A stretch of 9,487 nucleotides of DNA from an uncultured Roseburia sp. Lineage in GTDB: Bacteria > Bacillota_A > Clostridia > Lachnospirales > Lachnospiraceae. The DNA is taken from positions 1 through 9,487 of the forward strand of contig CAAEAE010000060.1 in NCBI GenBank assembly GCA_900753715.1, in the 5' to 3' direction. Positions 1 through 6,383 of the stretch are shown here, one piece after another. A program made the position numbers and the translations under genes. Each line of letters starts with the position of its first letter. Within the stretch, counting starts at the first letter, position 1. The notes under the pieces are model-generated. The model saw nothing but the letters and a program-made list of their open reading frames with translations, was not told where the DNA came from and searched no databases.

Positions 1-1173
1 AAGGCTCTGAGAATAGTTGAAATGAATGGCGAGAGAAGTTCCGTCCTTCTCCAGGATACCGTCATCATTGGTATCCTCATAGCCGGCTTCCTTCATGAGC
101 TGCTTTGCCTTTTCCATGTCGGTAGGATAGGTCTTAACCTCCACACCGCAGTTGGGCTTTTCATTCGTAAAGAGGGTTTCGGCAGCAGTCTCCAGGCCAT
201 CGAAAACAGAGGTTTCCAACTCCTGCTGATTAACAGCGTAGGATACTGCTTCCCTTACAAGAGGATCATTAAAGGGAGCCTTATTCAGGTTCATACCCAG
301 ATAACGAGTTTGGTTGGTGCTGTCATCCATGGCATGACCGAAAGCGGCATCCTGGGAAATTTCCGTGTAGCCTTCTGCGCTAAGTCTGCTGGAGCCGAGA
401 ATTGCATCGATTTCGCCGTTGCGCAGAGCAAGAATTTTTGCAGCATTATCAGGAATCACTTTGACTTTGAACTCGTCCACTTCAGGAGCTTCGCCCCAGT
501 AGTAGGGATTGCGGATAAAGGTATAGGTATCTCCCTCGACCCGGTCAAACATATAGGGACCAGTACCCATAGTTGCACTCACGCAATTCTCGTAAGCCTT
601 TTCTACGCCGCCTTCAAAGGCTGCGGGATTCACAATACCAAGAGGCAGCGCCATGGTCAGATTGTCAAGAGCAGCGTAATAAGGGGTCTTCAAAGTCATT
701 ACAAAGGTTTTTTCATCCGGGGTTTCCAGCTTGTCAAACAAAGTAGTGAGCTTACCGAAGGCACCATTCTGGGGACCCAGATGGGTTACTACTGCTTCAA
801 GGGTCATCTTTACTGCCTCGGAAGTCAGAGGAGTACCGTCAGAAAATTTGACACCATCACGCAGATGGAAGGTGTAAGTCTTGCCGTCATCACTGATTTC
901 CCAGGTTTCAGCCAACTCGCCCTGGATCTTCCCGTTATCATCGTAGCTTACCAGAGTGTTGTAAAAATTACGACTCCAGAATCCGGCACCATAAGTGCTG
1001 GATACCATAGGCGTGATGACAGGATAGAAGCCTACAGAAAAGTCCCAATTCTCGGTGACAGTGATTGAGACCGGCTCTGCATCGGTTTTCTCGTCAGGGT
1101 TCGTGCCGCAAGCAGCCATAGCAAGGCACATCACAAGTGCGAGTCCGAACGCTAAAAGTTTTTTCAGTTTCAT
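1..1173 (-). CDS. Nickel/peptide-type ABC transporter solute-binding lipoprotein (NikA-like, SBP family 5), 3' end cut by window
   Basis: Extracellular lipoprotein that should capture the substrate and deliver it to the permease pair encoded upstream. The frame is open from an ATG at 1173 to base 1 with no stop, giving the first 391 residues; family members run to about 500-540, so the C-terminal quarter lies outside the window. The N-terminus is a lipoprotein signal: basic MKLKK, a hydrophobic stretch, then a lipobox ending MAAC with Cys22 as the lipidation site, followed by a polar linker. Family 5 hallmarks are visible: LAETWEISDDGKTYTFHLRD, then VKFSDGTPLTSEAV, GTGPYMF, NPYYWGEAPEV and VREAVSYAVN. 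The spacing and wording of LKTPYY, VREAVSYAVN and AETLF match Escherichia coli NikA as I recall it, so metal or metal-chelate is favoured over peptide. An AAAGGAG site at 1183-1189 precedes the start. It is the last gene of the importer set, 68 bases after the ATPase gene, and is somewhat richer in GC (about 47% in a hand count) than its neighbours. The true ligand is unknown. Confidence 0.9.
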   Translation of the reverse strand, partial: MKLKKLLAFGLALVMCLAMAACGTNPDEKTDAEPVSITVTENWDFSVGFYPVITPMVSSTYGAGFWSRNFYNTLVSYDDNGKIQGELAETWEISDDGKTYTFHLRDGVKFSDGTPLTSEAVKMTLEAVVTHLGPQNGAFGKLTTLFDKLETPDEKTFVMTLKTPYYAALDNLTMALPLGIVNPAAFEGGVEKAYENCVSATMGTGPYMFDRVEGDTYTFIRNPYYWGEAPEVDEFKVKVIPDNAAKILALRNGEIDAILGSSRLSAEGYTEISQDAAFGHAMDDSTNQTRYLGMNLNKAPFNDPLVREAVSYAVNQQELETSVFDGLETAAETLFTNEKPNCGVEVKTYPTDMEKAKQLMKEAGYEDTNDDGILEKDGTSLAIHFNYSQSL

Positions 1174-1241
1174 GTACAAAATCTCCTTTATTTATTTTTA
1201 TATCATGCTTTTCAGCAGGGTATACGTATTTATTGAATGGT

Positions 1242-2009
1242 TTAACCCAAATATGGAGCAATAGAATGCAGCAGAAGCTTGGTATACGGATGTGTAAAGC
1301 AGTCTGTCGAACCGTGAAATGTACGGTCTTCGATAATCTTACCGCAGCGCATCACCATCACACGGTCTGCAAGATATAGCGCAACGTCCAGGTCATGGGT
1401 AATGAAAAAGCAAGTCATTTTTCGCTCCTGATGGAGTCGCTTCAGCAAATCAAGAATATGTTTACGAACCAGGACATCCAGCCCACTGACTGCTTCATCA
1501 AAAATCAACACATCCGGTTGAGCCGCTAACGCTCTTGCAATACATACACGTTTTTGTTGTCCACCGGATAGCTCATGAGCTTTTCGCAGCTTGATCTCTT
1601 CGGGAAGCTCCATCATGGTAAGAAGATCATTGATTTCCCGTTCTTCTTCCTTTTTGCTGAGTTTTCTGAAATTGCGAATTGGCTCTGCAATGATTTGATA
1701 TACCGTAAAGCGAGGGTCCATTGCTCCCTTGCCATCCTGAAGAATCAGCTGTATTTTAGATCGCAGTACCTGCTTTTGCTTGCCCCGGCAGAGGGAAATG
1801 TTTTTTCCTTCAAACAGTACCTCTCCAGAAGATGGAACCAGAAGACCGCACATGAGCTGAGCCAAAGTGCTTTTACCAGATCCGCTTTCTCCTACCAAAG
1901 CGCAAAATGAACCATTCTGAATAGTAAAATCTACATGATCAACGGCCAGAAGCTCGTTGCTTGTGCCTTGTTCGTGAAATTCTTTTGATAGGTTGTTGAC
2001 TTTAATCAT
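1242..2009 (-). CDS. ABC transporter ATP-binding protein, NikE/OppF/DppF type
   Basis: Cytoplasmic ATPase, the second of two nucleotide-binding subunits powering the nickel/peptide-type importer. At 255 residues it has a complete ABC domain: Walker A GESGSGKST (40-48), Q-loop Gln91 in LILQDGKGAMDPR, signature LSGGQ (147-151), Walker B VLIFDE (167-172) with catalytic Glu172, D-loop SGLD, and switch His205 in ITHD. The QD...NPR-like Q-loop segment and the short C-terminus resemble NikE more than the longer OppF or DppF. The ATG at 2009 overlaps the TGA of the upstream ATPase gene by four bases (ATGA). The site in front (AAGGGGCGG) is only moderate, so translation probably depends on coupling. 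The protein ends HSIAPYLG with TAA at 1242-1244. It should pair with the 267-residue ATPase. The family is certain; the substrate is inferred only from the neighbours. Confidence 0.93.
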   Translation of the reverse strand: MIKVNNLSKEFHEQGTSNELLAVDHVDFTIQNGSFCALVGESGSGKSTLAQLMCGLLVPSSGEVLFEGKNISLCRGKQKQVLRSKIQLILQDGKGAMDPRFTVYQIIAEPIRNFRKLSKKEEEREINDLLTMMELPEEIKLRKAHELSGGQQKRVCIARALAAQPDVLIFDEAVSGLDVLVRKHILDLLKRLHQERKMTCFFITHDLDVALYLADRVMVMRCGKIIEDRTFHGSTDCFTHPYTKLLLHSIAPYLG

Positions 2010-2809
2010 GATTCCGCCCCTTTCGTGAAAGCACAGGAAAGGGAGTAAGCTTCAATCAGCGACCTTGTATAAGGTTCTGTGGTATGATCGAAGACAGATT
2101 GAACTTCACCGGATTCTATAATTTTTCCTTCTTTCATCACCAACACGTTTCCACCTAATTGAAGAGCTGTTGCGAAATCATGAGTTACCATAAGAATCCC
2201 AACTCCATTTGCTTTCATCTGCGAAAATAAATCTATGATTCCATTTCTGTGAATCACATCCAAAGCAGTTGTCGGCTCATCGGCAAGCACGAATTTTGCA
2301 TCAAGCATCATAGCCATTGCGATAATGACACGCTGAAGCATTCCTCCGGAAAGCATATGGGGGTATGCTCTGTATACCCTGTCAGGATCATCTAAGCCTA
2401 CATCATGCAGAAGCCGCAGAATATAGTTGTAACGCTGCTGGCGGGATTTGTCGGAATGAAGCCGTAGCGTTTCATCCATCTGTCTGCCAATACGCATAGA
2501 AGGGTCCAATGCAGTCATTGGATTTTGCGGGATATAGACAATCTGGTTTCCGTATATTCCTCGTCTCTGCTTTTCTGACGAATTCAAAAGATCAGTCTCG
2601 CCGAAGAAAACGGAACCCGACACCTTAAATTTTTTAGGGTCCAATAAGTTTAGCACCGCACTACAGGTCATTGTTTTGCCGCTGCCTGACTGGCCTAACA
2701 AGATCAAAGACTCTCCTTCTTTGATTGCAAAGGATATTTCAGAAACCAAGTTATCCGTGCCTGACCGAAGATTAATGCTTAAATGATCAATCATAAGTGA
2801 TGGCATCAT
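2006..2809 (-). CDS. ABC transporter ATP-binding protein, NikD/OppD/DppD type
   Basis: Cytoplasmic ATPase subunit of the same importer, 267 residues. Motifs in order: Walker A GQSGSGKT (39-46), Q-loop Gln95 in YIPQNPMTALDP, signature LSGGM followed by LQR (153-160), Walker B FVLADE (173-178) with Glu178, D-loop TALD, and switch His210 in VTHD. LSGGM-x-QR and ADEPTTALD are the usual forms in OppD/DppD/NikD. It is shorter than OppD or DppD (about 330) and lacks their C-terminal iron-sulfur or oligopeptide extension with its cysteine cluster, so it is closer to NikD. The start is one of two adjacent ATGs (2809 or 2806). I chose 2809 because GGAGGAGG lies 7 bases upstream and the ATG overlaps the TGA of the permease gene in an ATGA junction. 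All catalytic residues are present, so it should be active. Confidence 0.92.
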   Translation of the reverse strand: MMPSLMIDHLSINLRSGTDNLVSEISFAIKEGESLILLGQSGSGKTMTCSAVLNLLDPKKFKVSGSVFFGETDLLNSSEKQRRGIYGNQIVYIPQNPMTALDPSMRIGRQMDETLRLHSDKSRQQRYNYILRLLHDVGLDDPDRVYRAYPHMLSGGMLQRVIIAMAMMLDAKFVLADEPTTALDVIHRNGIIDLFSQMKANGVGILMVTHDFATALQLGGNVLVMKEGKIIESGEVQSVFDHTTEPYTRSLIEAYSLSCAFTKGAES

Positions 2810-3630
2810 AGGCTGTCCTCCTCCGGCGTCAGAATATCACGGAGTGCTTCTCCAAATAAATTGAAGCCTGCTGCCGTTACGAAGATGCACAAGCCTGGAT
2901 AGATTAGCAATTCCGGATGAGAGTAAAGCGCTGTCCTGGCATCATTTAACATGGCACCCCATTCCGGTGTGCCGGAGGGAAGGCCAAGTCCGAGGAAAGC
3001 AAAGCTGGAAACCATAATGATGGAAGAAGCGACACCAGTGGAAACATACACAAGAAACTGTGGCAGAATGTTAGGAATCAGATGTCTGAAGACCAGCTTT
3101 CCTGTATTGCACCCAGAAATCCGGGCTGCCAGGATATAATCTTTACCCATTTCTTGAACGGAATAAGATCTGACAATACGAACAAACCAAGCCCAGGTCG
3201 CTATCACAACAGAAACGGCAATGTTTTGGAGTCCGTTCCCCAGAACGCCTATGACAGCAATAGCAATGGTAAGAGAAGGAAAAGCAATAAACACATCACA
3301 GAGTATAGTAATGAAATGGTCTGCTTTTTCTCCAGCACAGGCGCTAAAAGTACCGACAATCAGACCAATCACAGACAAAATCAGCAGCACAGGTAAACTG
3401 ATTCCGATGGAATATCTGGCTCCATACAGCAGCCTTGATAAGGTACACCTGCCCAATTGATCTGTTCCAAGAGGGTATTCTGCGTCAGGCTGAGCATACT
3501 TTTGCGATAAATTCACCAATTCAGGGTCGTGAGGCGAAAAAGCAGGTGCTGCAATCGCAATTACAATCACAATAGCAATCAGGCACAGACCGATGATTGC
3601 CTGCGGCCTTTTGAGTAGCTTATGTATCAT
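2806..3630 (-). CDS. ABC transporter permease, NikC/DppC/OppC type
   Basis: Inner permease subunit of the importer, 274 residues, within the 270-300 range of the family. It opens with a short cytoplasmic stretch and a strong membrane helix (about 11-30), followed by the extracytoplasmic loop with YPLGTDQLGRCTLSRLLYGAR (52-72, quoted in part by its key residues LGTD, LGR and LLYGAR), a hallmark of the DppC/NikC N-terminal domain. At least four more hydrophobic segments follow. The EAA-type loop that contacts the ATPases is DYILAARISGCN then RHLIPN (about 164-187). The C-terminus FNLFGEALRDILTP is typical. The ATG at 3630 lies inside the end of the preceding permease gene (11-base overlap) behind a GAGGGA-type site. 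Its TGA overlaps the next gene's start. The family assignment is secure. Confidence 0.93.
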   Translation of the reverse strand: MIHKLLKRPQAIIGLCLIAIVIVIAIAAPAFSPHDPELVNLSQKYAQPDAEYPLGTDQLGRCTLSRLLYGARYSIGISLPVLLILSVIGLIVGTFSACAGEKADHFITILCDVFIAFPSLTIAIAVIGVLGNGLQNIAVSVVIATWAWFVRIVRSYSVQEMGKDYILAARISGCNTGKLVFRHLIPNILPQFLVYVSTGVASSIIMVSSFAFLGLGLPSGTPEWGAMLNDARTALYSHPELLIYPGLCIFVTAAGFNLFGEALRDILTPEEDSL

Positions 3631-4561
3631 TTTCTTCCCTCACCATCCATGGACAAAGCAGACGGTTGATTATGTCTGCCATGAAATTTGCGACGACAAA
3701 AATTGCTGCAATGACGACTATACAGGTAGAAACTGCAATCGTATCTGCTGCAATCACACTGTCCACCAGATAAGTTCCGATTCCCTTGATTGAAAAAACA
3801 CTTTCGATTACCGCCCCTCCGGCAATTAGAAAGCCGAATTGCTGAAAGAAAATTGTAACAACAGGCGGTAAGGCATTTCGCAGAATGTGGCATACCAGAA
3901 TTCTGTTGGCAGATAGTCCACGGGCTTTTGCAAACCGAACATAATCAGAAGATAATTCAGCCAGAAGAGAGGAACGCATAATTCGGATGAGTGAACACGA
4001 ACTGGGAACCGCCAGGGCAAATGAAGGTAGTAAAAAGCCCCTCCAACCTGGACTTGGTAAGACACTGAACCATTTCAGATGAATCGCAAAGAACAGTAGA
4101 AGAAGGAATCCCAGCCAGAAAGTTGGCACACAAATACCGCAGATAGTAATGCCTCTGGTAACCTGATCGAAAAGGCGGTTCCGCTTTCTGGCACAGAGCA
4201 AACTAATCGGAACGGTGAGCACGATAATCCATAGAATGGCCATCCCTACAAGAGATGTGGTCGTAGCCAGATACTTGTGCAGATCCTTTACAATCGGTTG
4301 ATGAGTGGTCAAAGAAGTCCCAAGTTCTCCTGTAAACATTCCGGAAAGCCACTGAATATATCGCACAGGGAGAGGTTGATCCAATCCCATTTCCACCCGA
4401 ATCATCTCAATCTGTTCCGGCGTAGGATTGGATACGCCTCGGTGTGCAATAATTTCTGCAGGATCTTTTCCGGACCAAGCAATCAACAAAAAACTTAGAA
4501 TGCTGACGCCTACCAGCACAATGAGGAAGCTAATGATCCTTTTTCCAATATATTTCTTCAA
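3620..4561 (-). CDS. ABC transporter permease, NikB/DppB/OppB type (TTG start preferred)
   Basis: First permease of the nickel/peptide-type importer. It has an N-terminal membrane helix (about residues 8-30), an extracytoplasmic region with MGLDQPLPVRY and GELGTSL motifs typical of DppB/NikB, then about five further helices. The EAA-type loop is DYVRFAKARGLSANR followed by RNALPPVVT. The C-terminal domain has the usual GAVIESVFSIKGIGTYLVD. The reading frame can start at GTG 4570, but AGGAGG at 4570-4575 would then touch that codon with no spacing. The TTG at 4561 sits 8 bases after it, gives an N-terminus MKKYIGKRIISF that fits the family, and is preferred (313 residues). The gene begins an uninterrupted block of five overlapping or close genes. 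An alternative is that both codons are used. The function is firm; the start is about 75% likely. Confidence 0.92.
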   Translation of the reverse strand: MKKYIGKRIISFLIVLVGVSILSFLLIAWSGKDPAEIIAHRGVSNPTPEQIEMIRVEMGLDQPLPVRYIQWLSGMFTGELGTSLTTHQPIVKDLHKYLATTTSLVGMAILWIIVLTVPISLLCARKRNRLFDQVTRGITICGICVPTFWLGFLLLLFFAIHLKWFSVLPSPGWRGFLLPSFALAVPSSCSLIRIMRSSLLAELSSDYVRFAKARGLSANRILVCHILRNALPPVVTIFFQQFGFLIAGGAVIESVFSIKGIGTYLVDSVIAADTIAVSTCIVVIAAIFVVANFMADIINRLLCPWMVREENDT

Positions 4562-4569
4562 ATAATGCA

Positions 4570-4576
4570 CCTCCTC
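4570..4576 (-). promoter_or_regulatory. Ribosome binding site that decides the permease start
   Basis: The minus strand reads GAGGAGG here, a near-perfect anti-16S match. It lies 8 bases before TTG at 4561 but overlaps the alternative GTG at 4570, which argues for TTG as the initiation codon of the permease gene. Confidence 0.7.
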
Positions 4577-4618
4577 ACATCAGAAATCAGTTAGACATAG
4601 TTAACCAAATGCCTTTAT

Positions 4619-4654
4619 GTTACCCTTCAGTGCGGTCTGCATCTGAAGGGTGAC
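4619..4654 (-). other. Intergenic hairpin between the ABC pair and the nickel/peptide-type importer genes
   Basis: A perfect 9-base inverted repeat, ACCCTTCAG (4622-4630) and CTGAAGGGT (4643-4651), encloses a 12-base loop. Two further pairs form beyond one mismatch (a wobble on the plus strand). It begins five bases past the TAA of the second ABC gene. On the minus-strand transcript the stem is followed by AACATAAAGG rather than a U-tract, so it does not look like a standard intrinsic terminator. It may be an RNA-processing or 3'-end-stabilising hairpin that sets different levels for upstream and downstream genes. I see no convincing promoter in the remaining intergenic bases 4577-4618. Confidence 0.6.
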
Positions 4655-4658
4655 CTGC

Positions 4659-6383
4659 TTAGTAGTTAAATTTCTCTGCCAGATTGGACTTTTCAATCAT
4701 CTTTCTATATGTGGGCGACTGTTTCAGCAGATGAGCATGTTTTCCACAGGCTTCTACCGTACCTGCTTTCATAACGACGATCTTATCTGCATTTTCAATA
4801 GACTTCAGTCTGTGTGAAATAACAATCACGGTCTTGCCTTGAATCAAATGATTTAATCCAGTCTGTATCTGGACTTCTGTTTCCACATCTAACGATGCAG
4901 CAATCTCATCCAGAATGATAATTGGAGCATCCTTCAGGATTGCTCTGGCAATGGACAGCCGCTGACGTTCTCCGCCGGAGAGTTTGGCTCCATTTTCCCC
5001 GATTATTGTCTGGTAGGTGTCTGGCAGACGGCTGACAAACTCATTGCAACCAGCCAGTTTTGCAGCTCGTATTACTTCTTCGTCAGAAGCATCCAGCCGC
5101 CCAAGGCGAATATTTTCCATAATAGAAGTATTAAATAGAATGACTTCCTGAAAAACAATGGAAACATACTTGAACAAGCTATCAGTGTGAATTTCTCGTA
5201 TGTCGGTTCCTCCGATCTGAACGGTACCGGAATCTGCATCATATAGTCTGCTGATGAGCTTAAGCATTGTTGTTTTTCCGCAGCCGCTGGGACCGACCAA
5301 TGCGGTTACCTGTCCTTGCTCCGCCGTAAAGGATGCATGGCGAATCACCTGGGTGTCTTTCTGGTAGGAAAAACAAACATCCTTTATTTCTACATTGAAA
5401 TCTGAAAGGACTGCCTTTTCTCCACCCTGAAGTTCATGATTCTTGATTTCACCAATCCGGGCAATTCTTGCGTCCAAATAAAAGATTTCCGTCAGATAGA
5501 GCAAAACACCACCCATGGCCCCGCTGAGTTTCGCCGCCATAATAATATAGCCCAGAAGAATCAGGATACTTACCTGACCGGAGGCGAGCATTGAAAGGCC
5601 AACAGTCGCCGTGATTCCAATAGGAAGAATAGATAAAGTCTGGCCGATTGTAACAGGAATCGTCTGGGTGATCTGAGCTTTCCATTGAAGATTTTCTGAC
5701 TCATCCAACTGCTGGTCCATTTGAGCTTCTACTTTTTCTTTCAACCCATAGCTTTTAATTTCCTGATTCAGTTCGATTGCATTCTGAAAGCTTTCGGAAA
5801 TATCTCTCAACTTATCATAATGTTTATTTACATCTCTGACCTGCAGTTTCTTTGTCAGGAAAAGAACCGAAGCAGAAGTAAGAACGGGAAGCAATACACA
5901 GAGACCTAATTTCCAATTCATGATCAGAAGGGCTACGCTGATAACCAAAAAGTAAATTGCAAACCCTATGGAATTAGCCACTGCGTTCGCAAAAGCATGC
6001 TCAATCGAAGCCACATCTGCCATGATTGTTTGAGCAAGGTCAGACAAATTGTGCTTTGAAAAATAGGATAGGGGCAGTTTGGAAAGCTGTTCCGCCAGAT
6101 CAATTCTTAAATTTGCAGATTCCTGGTAGGTTTCATCATAGGTCGTTTTATAGTTATAGTTAATAACTAAGTACATCACCAGGGTCGCTGCCAGCATAAA
6201 CAGGAGATATACCACCGGTTTCCCGGTATTTCCATTCAACAGCCTGTCTGCAAACAGAAAAACACAGATCATCGGCGGTACAAAAGAAACATAATAGAGA
6301 AAGAATGACCAGATTGATTTTGCAAGGCCCTTCACACCCGAATCACTCAGCTGGAAGGCTCTTTTTAGATATGTCTTCATCAT
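4659..6383 (-). CDS. Fused permease-ATPase ABC half-transporter, second partner of a YbtPQ/IrtAB-like heterodimer
   Basis: Membrane half-transporter of about 574 residues with an exporter-fold (type IV) transmembrane domain of six helices in roughly residues 20-305, then an ABC ATPase domain. The coupling region reads KLPLSYFSKHNLSDLAQTIM, a wording I associate with siderophore-type pairs in Firmicutes. ATPase motifs, numbered from ATG 6383: Walker A GPSGCGKT (364-371), Gln412 in VFQE, signature LSGGE (468-472), Walker B IIILDE (488-493), D-loop ASLD, switch His524. All catalytic residues are intact. The frame extends to GTG 6395, but the ATG at 6383 has GGAGG five bases upstream and forms an ATGA overlap with the stop of the partner gene, so I start there. 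This fold includes both drug or peptide exporters and the importers YbtPQ and IrtAB. The divergent AraC gene and NikA-like importer make iron- or metal-chelate import my favoured reading, but export of a chelator cannot be excluded. Confidence 0.85.
   Translation of the reverse strand: MMKTYLKRAFQLSDSGVKGLAKSIWSFFLYYVSFVPPMICVFLFADRLLNGNTGKPVVYLLFMLAATLVMYLVINYNYKTTYDETYQESANLRIDLAEQLSKLPLSYFSKHNLSDLAQTIMADVASIEHAFANAVANSIGFAIYFLVISVALLIMNWKLGLCVLLPVLTSASVLFLTKKLQVRDVNKHYDKLRDISESFQNAIELNQEIKSYGLKEKVEAQMDQQLDESENLQWKAQITQTIPVTIGQTLSILPIGITATVGLSMLASGQVSILILLGYIIMAAKLSGAMGGVLLYLTEIFYLDARIARIGEIKNHELQGGEKAVLSDFNVEIKDVCFSYQKDTQVIRHASFTAEQGQVTALVGPSGCGKTTMLKLISRLYDADSGTVQIGGTDIREIHTDSLFKYVSIVFQEVILFNTSIMENIRLGRLDASDEEVIRAAKLAGCNEFVSRLPDTYQTIIGENGAKLSGGERQRLSIARAILKDAPIIILDEIAASLDVETEVQIQTGLNHLIQGKTVIVISHRLKSIENADKIVVMKAGTVEACGKHAHLLKQSPTYRKMIEKSNLAEKFNY

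Noticed and set aside
22..1068. Long plus-strand open frame (348 codons)
   Set aside because: It lies antisense to the SBP gene, whose minus-strand frame is open throughout and shows signal peptide, lipobox and family 5 motifs; the plus-strand translation resembles nothing and lacks a binding site.
1222..1229. Palindrome ATACGTAT in the gap before the SBP gene
   Set aside because: An 8-base AT-rich palindrome is expected by chance and is not placed near a recognisable promoter.
1174..1241. Possible terminator between the last ATPase gene and the SBP gene
   Set aside because: The only hairpin is a 4-base stem and no T-tract directly follows it; read-through to the SBP gene is more likely.
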